Origin: Streptosporangiales bacterium
GTDB lineage: Bacteria > Actinomycetota > Actinomycetes > Streptosporangiales > WHST01
Length of the DNA: 64,000 bases
NCBI GenBank assembly: GCA_009379825.1
Contig: WHTA01000002.1
Coordinates: 141,191-205,190 of the forward strand
Reading direction: 5' to 3'
In this document: in pieces, positions 11,165 through 22,908 of the stretch
Numbering within the stretch: position 1 is the first letter of the stretch
How the letters are laid out: every line of letters starts with the position of its first letter
The notes under the pieces: model-generated
Databases searched by the model: none
What the model saw: the letters and a program-made list of their open reading frames with translations, nothing else
Told to the model about the DNA's origin: nothing
Program-made: the position numbers and the translations under genes

Positions 11165-11601
11165 TGCCGGCGCAGTCGAGTGGGCGGGTAGGCGCCCGGG
11201 GCAAGGCGCGGAAGCGTGCGCTCGACCTGCTCTTCGAGGCGGACGTGCGCCGCGCCGATCCGTTGACCCTGCTGGCCGAGCGGATCGCTGCCTCGGACCC
11301 GGTGGTACCTGAGTACGCCGTCGGCCTGGTAGAGGGTGTGACCGCCCACCGTGCGCAGCTGGACGAGCTGATCGCGAAGCACTCGGTGGACTGGTCGCTG
11401 GATCGGATGCCGGCCGTGGACAGGAACCTGCTGCGGCTCGGTACGTACGAGCTGCTCTACGCCGACGACGTGCCGGACGCGGTCGCCGTCGCTGAGGCCG
11501 TACGGCTGGCCAGGGAGCTGTCCACGGACGAGTCGCCCGGGTTCGTCAACGGCCTGCTTGCGGCCGTGCTCAGCGAGAAGGGCACCGCGGCGGGAGCGTG
11601 A
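11164..11601 (+). CDS. nusB: Transcription antitermination protein NusB
   Basis: 145-residue all-helical RNA-binding protein that with NusE binds boxA to support antitermination in rRNA operons. GARGKARKRALDLLFEADVR is the conserved N-terminal RNA-binding segment, and the C-terminal DESPGFVNGLLAAV is diagnostic. The ATG overlaps the efp stop. Two inverted repeats directly after the stop separate it from the convergent bldD gene. Confidence 0.95.
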   Translation: MPAQSSGRVGARGKARKRALDLLFEADVRRADPLTLLAERIAASDPVVPEYAVGLVEGVTAHRAQLDELIAKHSVDWSLDRMPAVDRNLLRLGTYELLYADDVPDAVAVAEAVRLARELSTDESPGFVNGLLAAVLSEKGTAAGA

Positions 11602-11602
11602 C

Positions 11603-11623
11603 GCGGGGCACTGGGTGCCCCGC
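11603..11623. terminator. Hairpin after nusB
   Basis: A perfect 9-bp inverted repeat (GCGGGGCAC / GTGCCCCGC) with a three-base loop TGG starts right after the nusB stop. There is no T-run, as is common in actinobacteria. It is a plausible transcription terminator for the pepQ-efp-nusB unit and could also stop leftward bldD transcription. Confidence 0.6.
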
Positions 11624-11644
11624 TCGACCCGACCGCGACGGCCC

Positions 11645-11685
11645 GTTGCCTCGTGCCCGCCCCCCGCGGGCGTGCACGAGCCAAC
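11645..11685. terminator. Second hairpin between nusB and bldD
   Basis: An 18-nt arm at 11645-11662 pairs with 11668-11685 with only two mismatches and a five-base loop. It lies 12 bases beyond the end of bldD (stop at 11698 on the minus strand), so it best fits the terminator for leftward bldD transcription. With the hairpin at 11603-11623 it forms a bidirectional pair between convergent genes. Confidence 0.6.
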
Positions 11686-11697
11686 GGACCGGTCCGG

Positions 11698-12192
11698 TCA
11701 GAGGGTTTCGGTGATGCTCTGGGCCTCGTCGTTGAGCACGCCCCAGCCGATCAGCTGGGTCACCAGAGCGGACGGCTCGAGGTCGTAGATGACCGAGAGC
11801 GCACGCAGGTCCTCGCTGCGGATGGTGAGCACCCGCCCGTTGTAGTCGCCCCGCTGGTGTTGGATGGCGGCGATATAGCGGGCCAACGGTCCCGACTGCT
11901 CCTGTGGCAGCGTGGAGAGCTTGCCCAAGTCGATGACCAGCTTGGGCGGGCGGTCGGCGACACCGTTGCTCGGGTGGCCGCCTGGCAGCAGCTCCGAGAT
12001 CGGTACGCCGTAGAACTCCGCGAGCTCGGCGAGCTTGTGCACGGTGACTGCCCGGTCGCCGCGCTCGTACGAGCCGACGACCACTGCCTTCCACCGACCG
12101 TGGGACTTCTCCTCCACCCCGTGGAGGGAGAGTCCTTGCTGTTGGCGAATGGCTCGAAGCCGTGCGCCTAGCGACTTTCCGTAGTCCGACAT
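11698..12192 (-). CDS. bldD: BldD developmental regulator (cyclic-di-GMP responsive)
   Basis: 164-residue DNA-binding regulator. An N-terminal Xre-type helix-turn-helix (residues 1-70) is followed by the BldD C-terminal domain. The cyclic-di-GMP signature of Streptomyces BldD, RGD then eight residues then RxxD, is present at the same numbering: Arg114, Asp116, Arg125 and Asp128. In Streptomyces the dinucleotide drives dimerisation and repression of sporulation genes, so the same mechanism is likely here. The ATG at 12190-12192 matches the usual N-terminus (MSDYGKSLGARLRAIR); an upstream in-frame start would add 12 residues. A BldD-box-like sequence overlaps its own promoter, pointing to autoregulation. 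Confidence 0.95.
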   Translation of the reverse strand: MSDYGKSLGARLRAIRQQQGLSLHGVEEKSHGRWKAVVVGSYERGDRAVTVHKLAELAEFYGVPISELLPGGHPSNGVADRPPKLVIDLGKLSTLPQEQSGPLARYIAAIQHQRGDYNGRVLTIRSEDLRALSVIYDLEPSALVTQLIGWGVLNDEAQSITETL

Positions 12193-12249
12193 TCCGGTCC
12201 TTTCCCCGTCACTGGACCTCGGTACCACCGATCGGCGACCCTCGCCCCG

Positions 12250-12263
12250 AGTGACTACTCACA
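12250..12263 (-). promoter_or_regulatory. BldD-box-like operator of bldD
   Basis: AGTGA at 12250-12254, four bases, then TCACA at 12259-12263. This matches the BldD-box layout of AGTGA and TCAC half-sites separated by a few bases. A further AGTGAC half-site begins at 12263. The site lies just downstream of the predicted bldD -10 element, over the expected transcription start, an arrangement suited to autorepression. Confidence 0.65.
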
Positions 12264-12266
12264 GTG

Positions 12267-12295
12267 ACCGTAAGTATGACCACAGCCGGGGTCAA
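12267..12295 (-). promoter_or_regulatory. Predicted bldD promoter
   Basis: Read on the minus strand: -35 TTGACC (12295-12290), a 17-bp spacer, and -10 TACGGT (12272-12267), a good match to the principal-sigma pattern TTGACn / TAnnnT. Transcription would start near 12260 and run leftward into bldD. The rest of the 320-base interval up to pyrR contains the BldD-like box and the pyrR leader. Confidence 0.6.
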
Positions 12296-12424
12296 GCGGT
12301 GGGCGCAACCCGACGATCCGTAATGAAACGTCTACAGAGAGGTAACGAGCGAGACTGCGGTCCGTGACGGGTCAATGACGCGACACACGTCGAGGTCTGT
12401 GCAGGTCCTGACCGGGCCGCCTGC

Positions 12425-12430
12425 TAGCGT
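12425..12430 (+). promoter_or_regulatory. Possible pyrR -10 element
   Basis: TAGCGT fits the TAnnnT -10 pattern and would start a leader of roughly 75 bases ahead of pyrR that includes the PyrR-binding hairpin. No convincing -35 is seen at the expected distance, so the call is tentative. Confidence 0.35.
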
Positions 12431-12471
12431 GAGGTACCGAGCAGGGTCCGCTGCCGTGCCCTGCGAAGGCA

Positions 12472-12507
12472 TCCTTTAACGCCCGTCCCGTGAGGCGGGG
12501 AAGGAGG
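12472..12507 (+). promoter_or_regulatory. PyrR-binding leader hairpin masking the pyrR ribosome site
   Basis: Bases 12486-12495 read TCCCGTGAGG, an exact match to the core of the PyrR-binding loop consensus UCCNGNGAGG. The loop is flanked by paired CCCG (12482-12485) and CGGG (12496-12499). Outside it, TCCTT at 12472-12476 can pair with AAGGA at 12501-12505, which is the pyrR Shine-Dalgarno (AAGGAGG, 12501-12507). PyrR with bound UMP would stabilise this fold and hide the ribosome site, giving translational attenuation as described for mycobacterial pyrR leaders. There is no terminator T-run. Confidence 0.8.
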
Positions 12508-12512
12508 TCCGT

Positions 12513-13118
12513 GTGAGCAGCCTGCCCGCGCGCCCGACGAACGGCGACGCACCGGCGGAGCCGGCGCGGTCCGGCCGGGTCGTCCTCGAGGCGGCCGACA
12601 TGGCCAGGGCGCTGACGAGGATCGCGCACGAGATCCTGGAGCGCGCCAAGGGCAGCACCGACGTCGTGCTGATGGGCATCCCCACCCGCGGTGTCGACCT
12701 CGCCAGGCGGCTGGCGGAGCGGATCGCCGCCGTCGAGGGCGGCCAGGTGCCCGTCGGCTCGCTCGACCCCACCATGTACCGCGACGACCTGCGGCTGCGG
12801 CCGACCAGGGCGCTCGAGCACACCGAGGAGCCCGCGGGCGGCGTCGAGGGCAAGCTGGTGGTGCTGGTCGACGACGTGCTCTACTCCGGCCGCACGGTCC
12901 GCGCGGCGCTCACCGCGCTGGACGACCTCGGCCGGCCACGCAACGTACAACTCGCGGTGCTCGTCGACCGCGGCCACCGGGAGCTGCCGATCCGCCCGGA
13001 CTACATCGGCAAGAACCTGCCCACCGCCCAGGTCGAGCAGGTGCGGGTGCTGGTCGCCGAGCGCGACGGCCGCGACGCCGTGCTGATCGAACGCGAAGTC
13101 ACGGGGAGCGCACAGTGA
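12513..13118 (+). CDS. pyrR: PyrR pyrimidine operon regulator / uracil phosphoribosyltransferase
   Basis: 201-residue bifunctional protein that binds pyrimidine-operon leader RNA when UMP is high and can make UMP from uracil and PRPP. The phosphoribosyltransferase motif [13 protein letters not shown] is at about residues 116-128, and [13 protein letters not shown] and the MYRDDL hood region are present. The 20-residue N-terminal extension looks disordered. GTG start at 12513 with AAGGAGG five bases upstream. It heads the pyrimidine operon and its stop overlaps the pyrB start (GTGA). Confidence 0.95.
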   Translation: MSSLPARPTNGDAPAEPARSGRVVLEAADMARALTRIAHEILERAKGSTDVVLMGIPTRGVDLARRLAERIAAVEGGQVPVGSLDPTMYRDDLRLRPTRALEHTEEPAGGVEGKLVVLVDDVLYSGRTVRAALTALDDLGRPRNVQLAVLVDRGHRELPIRPDYIGKNLPTAQVEQVRVLVAERDGRDAVLIEREVTGSAQ

Positions 13119-14077
13119 ACCGCCACCTGATCTCCGCCGGCGACCTGAGCCGCGACGACGCCCTGCTGATCCTCGACACCGCCGCGGAGCTCGCGCAGGT
13201 GGCGAGCCGGCCGGTGAAGAAGCTGCCGACGCTGCGCGGGCGTACGGCGGTGAACCTGTTCTACGAGGACTCCACCCGGACGAGGACGTCGTTCGAGGTG
13301 GCGGCGAAGCGGCTGTCCGCGGACGTGATCAACTTCTCCGCCAAGGGCTCGAGCGTCGCGAAGGGCGAGAGCCTCAAGGACACCGCGCTCACCCTGGAGG
13401 CGATGGGTGCGGACGCCGTCGTGGTGCGCCACGGCGCGTCCGGCACGCCGAACCGGCTGACGAACTGGATCGACGGCAGCGTCATCAACGCCGGCGACGG
13501 CACGCACGAGCACCCCACACAGGCGCTTCTCGACGCGTATACCATCCGCGACCGGCTGGGCCGGCTGGACGGGCTTTCCGTGGTGATCGTCGGCGACGTG
13601 CTGCACAGCAGGGTGGCCAGGTCGAACGTGCTGCTGCTCGCGACGCTCGGCGTCGACGTGACGGTGGTCGGCCCGCCGACGCTGCTGCCGGTGGGCGTCG
13701 AGACCTGGCCGTGCGCCACCTCGTACGACCTGGACGCGGTGCTGCCGAAGTGCGACGTGGTGATGATGTTGCGGGTGCAGCAGGAGCGGATGCACGCCGC
13801 GTTCTTCCCCAGCGCGCGGGAGTACAGCCGCAGGTACGGCCTGGACGCCAGGCGGATGGCGACGCTGCCCGAGCACGCCCTGGTGATGCACCCGGGGCCG
13901 ATGAACCGCGGGATGGAGATCGCCGCCGAGGTCGCCGACGCGACCAGGTCGACCATCACCGAGCAGGTGGCGAACGGCATCTCCATCCGGATGGCCGTGC
14001 TGTACCTGTTGCTCGGCGGCACCGAGCCGGCGATCGGCCACGACCCAGCCCACACCGAGCCGACGGAGAGCGCATGA
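13115..14077 (+). CDS. pyrB: Aspartate carbamoyltransferase catalytic subunit
   Basis: First committed step of pyrimidine synthesis, joining carbamoyl phosphate and aspartate; 320 residues. The carbamoyl-phosphate loop is canonical, STRTRTSFE with STRTR at residues 53-57. Also present are the second-subunit loop [26 protein letters not shown] (catalytic HPTQ) and HPGPMNRG. No regulatory PyrI gene is present, normal for actinobacteria. GTG start overlaps the pyrR stop, and the end overlaps pyrC (ATGA). Confidence 0.97.
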   Translation: MNRHLISAGDLSRDDALLILDTAAELAQVASRPVKKLPTLRGRTAVNLFYEDSTRTRTSFEVAAKRLSADVINFSAKGSSVAKGESLKDTALTLEAMGADAVVVRHGASGTPNRLTNWIDGSVINAGDGTHEHPTQALLDAYTIRDRLGRLDGLSVVIVGDVLHSRVARSNVLLLATLGVDVTVVGPPTLLPVGVETWPCATSYDLDAVLPKCDVVMMLRVQQERMHAAFFPSAREYSRRYGLDARRMATLPEHALVMHPGPMNRGMEIAAEVADATRSTITEQVANGISIRMAVLYLLLGGTEPAIGHDPAHTEPTESA

Positions 14078-15366
14078 CAGCACAGCGATACCTGCTCGAC
14101 GGAGTACGCCCACTGGGTGGGGAGCCCGTCCGGATGCTGCTCGCCGACGGCAGGATCGCGGCCGTGGGCACCGACGTGGACGCGGCCGGTGCCGAGGTGG
14201 TCGACGCCGCGGGGTTGCATGCGCTGCCCGGCCTGGTCGACCTGCACACGCACCTGCGTGAGCCCGGGCGCGAGGACGCGGAGACCGTCGAGACCGGCAC
14301 CCTCGCCGCCGCGCTCGGCGGGTACACGGCCGTCTTCGCCATGCCCAACACCGAGCCGTGCGCAGACACCGCCGGCCTGGTGGAGCAGGTCTGGCGGCTG
14401 GGCAGGGACGCCGGGCACTGCGACGTGCAGCCGATCGGCGCGGTGACCGTCGGCCGGCAGGGGGAGCGGCTGGCCGAGCTCGGCGCGATGGCCGACTCCG
14501 CCGCGCGCGTACGGGTGTTCAGCGACGACGGCAACTGCGTCTCCGACGCGGTGCTGATGCGGCGCGCCCTGGAGTACGTGAAGGCGTTCGGCGGGGTGGT
14601 CGCGCAGCACGCGGAGGAGCCGCGGCTGACCGAGGGCGCCCAGATGAACGAGGGCGCGCTGTCCGGGGTGCTCGGGCTTGGCGGCTGGCCGGCGGTCGCG
14701 GAGGAGGCGATCGTCGCCAGGGACGTCCTGCTGGCCGGGCACGTCGGCTCGCGGGTGCACATCTGCCACCTGTCCACCGCCGGCTCGGTGGAGATCGTCC
14801 GGTGGGCGAAGGAGAAGGGCTGGGACGTCACCGCCGAGGTGACGCCGCACCACCTGTTGCTCACCGAGGACCTGGTACGCAGCTACGACCCGATCTACAA
14901 GGTGAACCCGCCGCTGCGTACCGATGCGGACGTGCAGGCGCTGCGGCAGGCGCTCGCGGACGGCACCATCGACTGCGTCGCCACCGACCACGCGCCGCAC
15001 TCGCTGGAGCACAAGGAGACCGAGTGGGCGGTCGCCTCACCCGGCATGCTCGGCCTGGAGACGGCGCTGCCGATCGTGCAGCAGGCGCTGGTCGACACCG
15101 GGCTGCTCGACTGGGCCGGCGTCGCCGACCGGATGGCCACCAAGCCGGCGGCGATCGGCGGTCTCGCCGGCCACGGCCGGCCGCTGGCCGAGGGGGAGCC
15201 CGCGCACCTGGTGCTCTACGACCCGGCCGCGGAGTGGACGGTGGACCGCGCCCGGCTGGCGTCGCGGAGCACGAACACCCCGTACGCGGGGCACGCCCTG
15301 CCGGGAAGGATCGTGGCGACGTTCTACGGCGGTCGCCCGACGGTGCTGGACGGGAAACCGACATGA
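14074..15366 (+). CDS. pyrC: Dihydroorotase (class I)
   Basis: Zinc amidohydrolase, 430 residues, that closes carbamoyl aspartate to dihydroorotate. The first metal motif is [10 protein letters not shown], then [10 protein letters not shown] and the DHAPHS signature with the catalytic aspartate ([15 protein letters not shown]). The position usually occupied by a carboxylated lysine in amidohydrolases should be checked by alignment. ATG at 14074 overlaps the pyrB stop. Eight codons and a non-coding gap separate it from the small membrane-protein gene. Confidence 0.96.
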   Translation: MTAQRYLLDGVRPLGGEPVRMLLADGRIAAVGTDVDAAGAEVVDAAGLHALPGLVDLHTHLREPGREDAETVETGTLAAALGGYTAVFAMPNTEPCADTAGLVEQVWRLGRDAGHCDVQPIGAVTVGRQGERLAELGAMADSAARVRVFSDDGNCVSDAVLMRRALEYVKAFGGVVAQHAEEPRLTEGAQMNEGALSGVLGLGGWPAVAEEAIVARDVLLAGHVGSRVHICHLSTAGSVEIVRWAKEKGWDVTAEVTPHHLLLTEDLVRSYDPIYKVNPPLRTDADVQALRQALADGTIDCVATDHAPHSLEHKETEWAVASPGMLGLETALPIVQQALVDTGLLDWAGVADRMATKPAAIGGLAGHGRPLAEGEPAHLVLYDPAAEWTVDRARLASRSTNTPYAGHALPGRIVATFYGGRPTVLDGKPT

Positions 15367-15391
15367 GGATGACTGCCGCGCGGAGCATCCG

Positions 15392-15853
15392 ATGAGCCCC
15401 GCCGCCGTCCTGGTCCTCGTGCTGCTCGTGCTGGTCGCCGTGGTGTTGGTGCTGTTGTTCCGGTGGCCGGGCTGGTTGCGCAGCAGCGGGCCGGCCGTGG
15501 CGCCACCGGCGACGCCGCCGAACTACCCGCGGGCGCTGCGCGCACCGACCGAGGGTACGTACGGCGGCACCGAGCGCGCAGCGGACGGCCAGCTGGTGCG
15601 CGCCCACGGCCTCGGCAACGGCGGCCGGGTGCAGCTCATCCTGGCCGCGGAGGGCCTGGTGCTCGACCGGCAGGGCCTCAACGACCTGCTGATCGAGGAG
15701 CACGAGCTGCTCGGCGCGGAGGAGCGCAGCGGCAGGCTGGTGGTGCGGTGGCGGCACGAGGGGGTCGTGCTGGAGACGGCCGTGGAGCTCGACGCAGCCG
15801 GCGAGGTAGCAAGCTGGGTGGCGAGCCTGGAGCAGATGGGACGGATGCAGTGA
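15392..15853 (+). CDS. Small membrane protein with PH-like domain, pyrC-carA linker
   Basis: 153-residue protein of unknown function. A single N-terminal helix ([20 protein letters not shown], residues 4-23) anchors it, then a Pro/Ala-rich linker and a compact beta-rich domain (about residues 50-153) that resembles the bacterial PH-like fold annotated for the equivalent gene in other actinobacteria. Mycobacterium tuberculosis keeps a membrane protein (Rv1382) at the same place between pyrC and carA. The start ATG is at 15392. Its stop overlaps the carA GTG, so it is cotranslated with pyrimidine enzymes, though no enzymatic role is known. Confidence 0.85.
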   Translation: MSPAAVLVLVLLVLVAVVLVLLFRWPGWLRSSGPAVAPPATPPNYPRALRAPTEGTYGGTERAADGQLVRAHGLGNGGRVQLILAAEGLVLDRQGLNDLLIEEHELLGAEERSGRLVVRWRHEGVVLETAVELDAAGEVASWVASLEQMGRMQ

Positions 15854-16975
15854 GCATGCAGCGAGCCGGAGCGGTGCTCGTCCTCGAGGACGGGCGGGTG
15901 TTCCGCGGCGCGCCGTACGCGGCGGTGGGCGAGACGTTCGGCGAGATCGTCTTCTCGACCGGCATGACCGGGTACCAGGAGACCCTGACCGACCCGTCAT
16001 ACCACAAGCAGATCGTGGTGATGACCGCGCCGCACGTCGGCAACACCGGGGTGAACTCCGACGACCCGGAGTCGCGGCGGGTCTGGGTGGCCGGCTACGT
16101 GCTGCGCGACCCGGCGCGCCGCCAGTCGAGCTGGCGCGCCACCGGCGGCCTGGAGGACGACCTGCGGGAGCAGGGCATCGTCGGCATCCAGGGCGTCGAC
16201 ACCCGCGCGGTCACCCGCCACATCAGGGAGCGCGGGGCGATGCGGGCGGGTGTGTTCAGCGGGCCGGCCGCCGGGCGGTCCGTCGACGAGCTGCGCGAGC
16301 AGGTGCTGGCCAGCCCGAGCATGGTCGGTGCCCAGCTGTGCGAGGAGGTCAGCGCCGACCAGCCGTACGTGGTGCCGGCCGCCGGCGAGGCCAAGCTGCG
16401 GGTGGCCGCGCTCGACCTCGGCATCAAGAGCATGACGCCGCGGCGGATGGCCGAGCGCGGCATCGAGACGCACGTGCTGCCGGCCACGGCGACCGTCGCG
16501 GACGTCCTCGGCGTGGGCGCCGACGGCGTGTTCCTCGCCAACGGGCCGGGTGACCCGGCGACGGCGGACCCGCAGGTCGAGGTGGTGCGCGAGCTGCTCG
16601 ACCGGAAGGTGCCGCTGTTCGGCATCTGCTTCGGCAACCAGGTGCTCGCCCGCGCGCTCGGGCTGCCGACGTACAAACTGCAGTACGGCCACCGCGGCAT
16701 CAACCTGCCGGTCAAGGACCTCGGCACGGGCAAGGTCGAGGTGACCGCCCACAACCACGGGTTCGCCGTCGACGCCCCGCTGTCCGGGCCGGTGGACACC
16801 CCGCACGGTCGGGTCGAGGTCAGCCACGTCTGCCTGAACGACGACGTGGTGGAGGGCCTGCGCTGCCTCGACGCGCCGGCCTTCTCCGTGCAGTACCACC
16901 CGGAGGCGGCGGCCGGGCCGCACGACGCCGCGTACCTGTTCGACCGGTTCGTCGAGATGATGGAGCAGCAGCGCG

Positions 16976-16983
<8 letters not shown>
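15850..16983 (+). CDS. carA: Carbamoyl-phosphate synthase small subunit
   Basis: Glutamine amidotransferase subunit, 377 residues, that supplies ammonia to CarB. The N-terminal CarA domain ([15 protein letters not shown]) is followed by a class I glutaminase domain with the nucleophile elbow FGICFGNQ (Cys) and the terminal His-Glu pair in [14 protein letters not shown] at 15850 overlaps the previous stop; the ATG at 15856 is an alternative start two codons in. The end overlaps carB by eight bases. It serves both the pyrimidine operon and the distant arginine operon. Confidence 0.96.
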
Positions 16984-20274
<3,291 letters not shown>

Positions 20275-20278
<4 letters not shown>

Positions 20279-21117
20279 GTGTGCCCCCGCGGCAGGTGCC
20301 GGCCGAGGTACTGCAGCTCGGCAGCGCCGGCGCGTACCTCTCACTGCGGCTGCGGGCGCCGGAGCTGGCCGCGTTCCAGCCCGGGCAGTTCGCCGCGGTC
20401 GCCGTCGGCGGCCGGCACACGGGCATGGTGCTGCGGCGCTGCTTCTCGCTGTACGCAGGCGATCCTGGCGACGGCACCGTCGAGGTGGTCTTCGCCGTGC
20501 ACGGCAAGGGCACCGCCTGGCTCGCCGAGCTGCGGCCTGGCGACCAGGTGGACGTGGTCGGCCCGCTCGGGCGGCCGTTCCCGCTGCCCGCCAGGCCGGG
20601 CGCGGCCGTGCTGGTCGGCGGCGGCTACGGCAGCGCGCCGCTGTTCTCGCTGGCCGACGTGCTGCATGCCGCCGGCGGCGAGGCACACCTGGTGGTCGGC
20701 GCCGCGAGCGCCGACAAGCTGTTCTTCGGCGAGGAAGCGTGGCAGCGGTGCGCGTCGGTCACCGTCACCACCGACGACGGCTCCGCAGGCGTTCGGGGGC
20801 TGGTCACCGACCCGCTGCCCGAGCTGATCGCCCGCACCGGCGCCACCGTGCTCTACGCGTGCGGCCCGATGGCCATGCTGGCGGCCTGCACGGCGGTCGC
20901 CAGGGAGCAGGGCATCACCGCGTACACCGCGGTGGAGGAGGCGATGGCCTGCGGCGTCGGGGTCTGCATGACCTGTGTGCTGCCCGTCGTCGGCGACGAC
21001 GGCGTCACCAGGATGACCCGCTCGTGCACCGCCGGCCCGGTGTTCGCGGGCGAGACCGTGCGGTGGGCCGACGTCGGCACCGTGCCGACCGGCACGTGGG
21101 GAGCAGGTGGTCACTGA
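20275..21117 (+). CDS. pyrK: Dihydroorotate dehydrogenase B electron-transfer subunit
   Basis: 280-residue iron-sulfur flavoprotein that passes electrons from the PyrD subunit to NAD. A FAD-binding ferredoxin-reductase domain ([13 protein letters not shown], residues about 47-59) and a NAD-binding domain ([14 protein letters not shown]) are followed by a [2Fe-2S] cluster loop with the pattern CGVGVCMTC and a later Cys in [11 protein letters not shown] at 20275 overlaps the carB stop; the end overlaps pyrD (TGATG). Presence of pyrK shows that the dehydrogenase is the NAD-linked class 1B type. Confidence 0.95.
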
Positions 21118-22043
21118 TGGCCGTCGACATGCGCACGAACCTCGGCACGCTCGAGCTGCCCGCGCCGGTCCTCACCGCGTCCGGCTGCGCCGGCTACGGC
21201 AGGGAGCTGGCGCCGTACGTCGAGCTCGCCGCGCTGGGCGGCGTGGTCACCAAGTCGATCATGCGCAACCCGCGGTCCGGCCGCGCGACGCCGCGGATGG
21301 CGGAGACGCCGTCCGGCATGCTGAACTCCATCGGCCTGCAGGGGTCGGGCGTCGACGAGTTCGTCGCGAACGACCTGCCGTGGCTGACCGAGCAAGGCTG
21401 CCGGGTGATCGTGTCGGTGGCCGGTGGCTCGGTCGAGGAGTACGCGGAGGTCGCGAAGCTGCTGCGCGGTCAGCCCGGCCTGGTCGCGCTCGAGGTGAAC
21501 ATCTCCTGCCCGAACGTGGAGAGCCGTGGCGAGGTGTTCGCCTGCGACCCGGACGCCGCGGCCCGCGTCGTCGCCGGCGTGCGCGCGGTCACCGCGCCCG
21601 ACGTGCCGGTACTAGCGAAGCTGTCGCCGGACGTCACGGACATCGTCCCGGTCGCCCAGGCGTGCGTAGGCGCGGGCGCCGACGGCCTGTCGATGATCAA
21701 CACCCTGCTCGGCATGGCCATCGACGTGGACACCGCGAGGCCGGTGCTCGCCGGGGTCACCGGCGGGCTGTCCGGCCCCGCGATCCGGCCGGTCGCCGTC
21801 CGCTGCATCTGGCAGGTCCGCGCCGCGCTGCCCGAGGTGCCCATCCTCGGCATGGGCGGCGTACGGCACGGCGTGGACGCACTCGAGCTGGTCCTCGCCG
21901 GCGCGAACGCGGTGTCCGTCGGCACGGCCGTCTTCGGCGACCCCGGCGCCTGCCCGCGGATCCAGGCCGAGCTGGCCGAGGCACTGGCCGCCAGGGGGTA
22001 CGCCCGCTTCACCGACGCAGTGTCGGCCGCCCACCCCCGCTGA
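21117..22043 (+). CDS. pyrD: Dihydroorotate dehydrogenase B catalytic subunit
   Basis: 308-residue FMN enzyme oxidising dihydroorotate to orotate. The class 1 catalytic base is a cysteine in EVNISCPNVES, Cys131 here. FMN phosphate contacts are expected in GMGGVRHGVDA and GANAVSVGTAVFGDP. ATG at 21117 overlaps the pyrK stop. A cytosolic class 1B enzyme with pyrK contrasts with the membrane-bound quinone-linked type found in many other actinobacteria. A 126-base gap holding a mini-ORF separates it from pyrF. Confidence 0.96.
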   Translation: MAVDMRTNLGTLELPAPVLTASGCAGYGRELAPYVELAALGGVVTKSIMRNPRSGRATPRMAETPSGMLNSIGLQGSGVDEFVANDLPWLTEQGCRVIVSVAGGSVEEYAEVAKLLRGQPGLVALEVNISCPNVESRGEVFACDPDAAARVVAGVRAVTAPDVPVLAKLSPDVTDIVPVAQACVGAGADGLSMINTLLGMAIDVDTARPVLAGVTGGLSGPAIRPVAVRCIWQVRAALPEVPILGMGGVRHGVDALELVLAGANAVSVGTAVFGDPGACPRIQAELAEALAARGYARFTDAVSAAHPR

Positions 22044-22047
22044 CGAG

Positions 22048-22184
22048 AGAGGCTTCCTGATGACCCTGCACCCCGTCGACCTCCCGCGCTCCGCTCCTCG
22101 CTCACTTCCGCCGTGTGCGCGGCGCACCCATTCCGTCCTCGCTACGATGCTCACGCGGGAGGCCTCCTGATGACCCTTGCACCC
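22048..22184 (+). repeat. Direct repeat of the pyrF ribosome-site/start region
   Basis: A 26-27 base segment comprising Shine-Dalgarno, ATG and first codons occurs twice, at 22048-22073 and 22158-22184, 110 bases apart. The second copy is the true pyrF start. The copies differ by two substitutions and one single-base deletion within the coding part. The spacer contains CCTCCCGCG (22080-22088), the reverse complement of CGCGGGAGG (22154-22162), which includes the pyrF ribosome site. Confidence 0.75.
22060..22170 (+). CDS. 36-residue mini-ORF between pyrD and pyrF
   Basis: ATG at 22060 behind GAGAGG (22047-22052) opens a 36-codon frame whose TGA (22168-22170) overlaps the pyrF ATG. The first three residues (MTL) equal those of PyrF, then a single-base difference sends it into an Arg/Ser/Pro-rich frame with no recognisable domain. 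It could be a coupling ORF that keeps ribosomes on the message, a leader peptide, or only a by-product of a local duplication. Similar third-position bias to neighbours is weak. Confidence 0.4.
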   Translation: MTLHPVDLPRSAPRSLPPCARRTHSVLATMLTREAS

Positions 22185-22868
22185 ATCGCCGTCGCACTCG
22201 ACACCGGCGACCTGGAGACGGCCGCGCGCTGGGCGAAGGCCGTGACCCCGCACGTGAGCACGTTGAAGGTCGGCCTGGAGCTGTACATGCGCTACGGCCC
22301 GCAGGTGGTCGCCAGCGTGCGCGGCGGCAGCGGCGCGGACATCTTCCTCGACCTGAAGCTGCACGACATCCCGGCGACGGTCGCGGGCGCGGCGAGGGCC
22401 GTCGAGTCGCTGCGGCCGAGCTACCTCACCGTGCACGCCAGCGGCGGTGCCGCGATGATCCGCGCGGCGGTCGAGGCGATCCCCGCTACGAAGATCGCAG
22501 CGGTGACCGTGCTGACCTCGCTCGCCGACGCCGACCTGGAGGAGATCGGCCTGGCCGGCCCGGCCGGTGACGCGGTGCGGCGGCTCTCGGTGAACGCGGT
22601 GGCGGCCGGGGCGCGGGCGCTGGTCTGCTCGCCGCGCGAGGTCGCCGGGGTGCGGGCCGAGGTCGGCGACGACGTCACGCTGATCACCCCAGGCGTGCGG
22701 CCGGCCGGCAGCGGCAGCGACGACCAGGCCAGGGTGGCGACGCCGGAGCAGGCACTGGCCGACGGCGCCGACGTGATCGTCGTGGGCCGCCCGATCACCG
22801 GTGCGCCCGACCCGGGCGCGGCCGCCGCGGCGCTCGGCCGCTCGCTGCGCCGCCTCACCCCGAGCTGA
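22170..22868 (+). CDS. pyrF: Orotidine 5'-phosphate decarboxylase
   Basis: Decarboxylates OMP to UMP; 232 residues, the bacterial group 1 size. IAVALDTGDLETAARW starts the TIM barrel, and the catalytic Asp-Lys-Asp array is in DIFLDLKLHDIPATV. The phosphate-binding end has TPGVRPAGSG and GADVIVVGRPIT. ATG at 22170 has GGGAGG (22157-22162) upstream. This is the last gene of the operon; pyrE is not in the window. Confidence 0.96.
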   Translation: MTLAPIAVALDTGDLETAARWAKAVTPHVSTLKVGLELYMRYGPQVVASVRGGSGADIFLDLKLHDIPATVAGAARAVESLRPSYLTVHASGGAAMIRAAVEAIPATKIAAVTVLTSLADADLEEIGLAGPAGDAVRRLSVNAVAAGARALVCSPREVAGVRAEVGDDVTLITPGVRPAGSGSDDQARVATPEQALADGADVIVVGRPITGAPDPGAAAAALGRSLRRLTPS

Positions 22869-22908
22869 CCCGGGGATGAAACGGCCGGGCGCGCTCGTTG
22901 GCCCGGGT

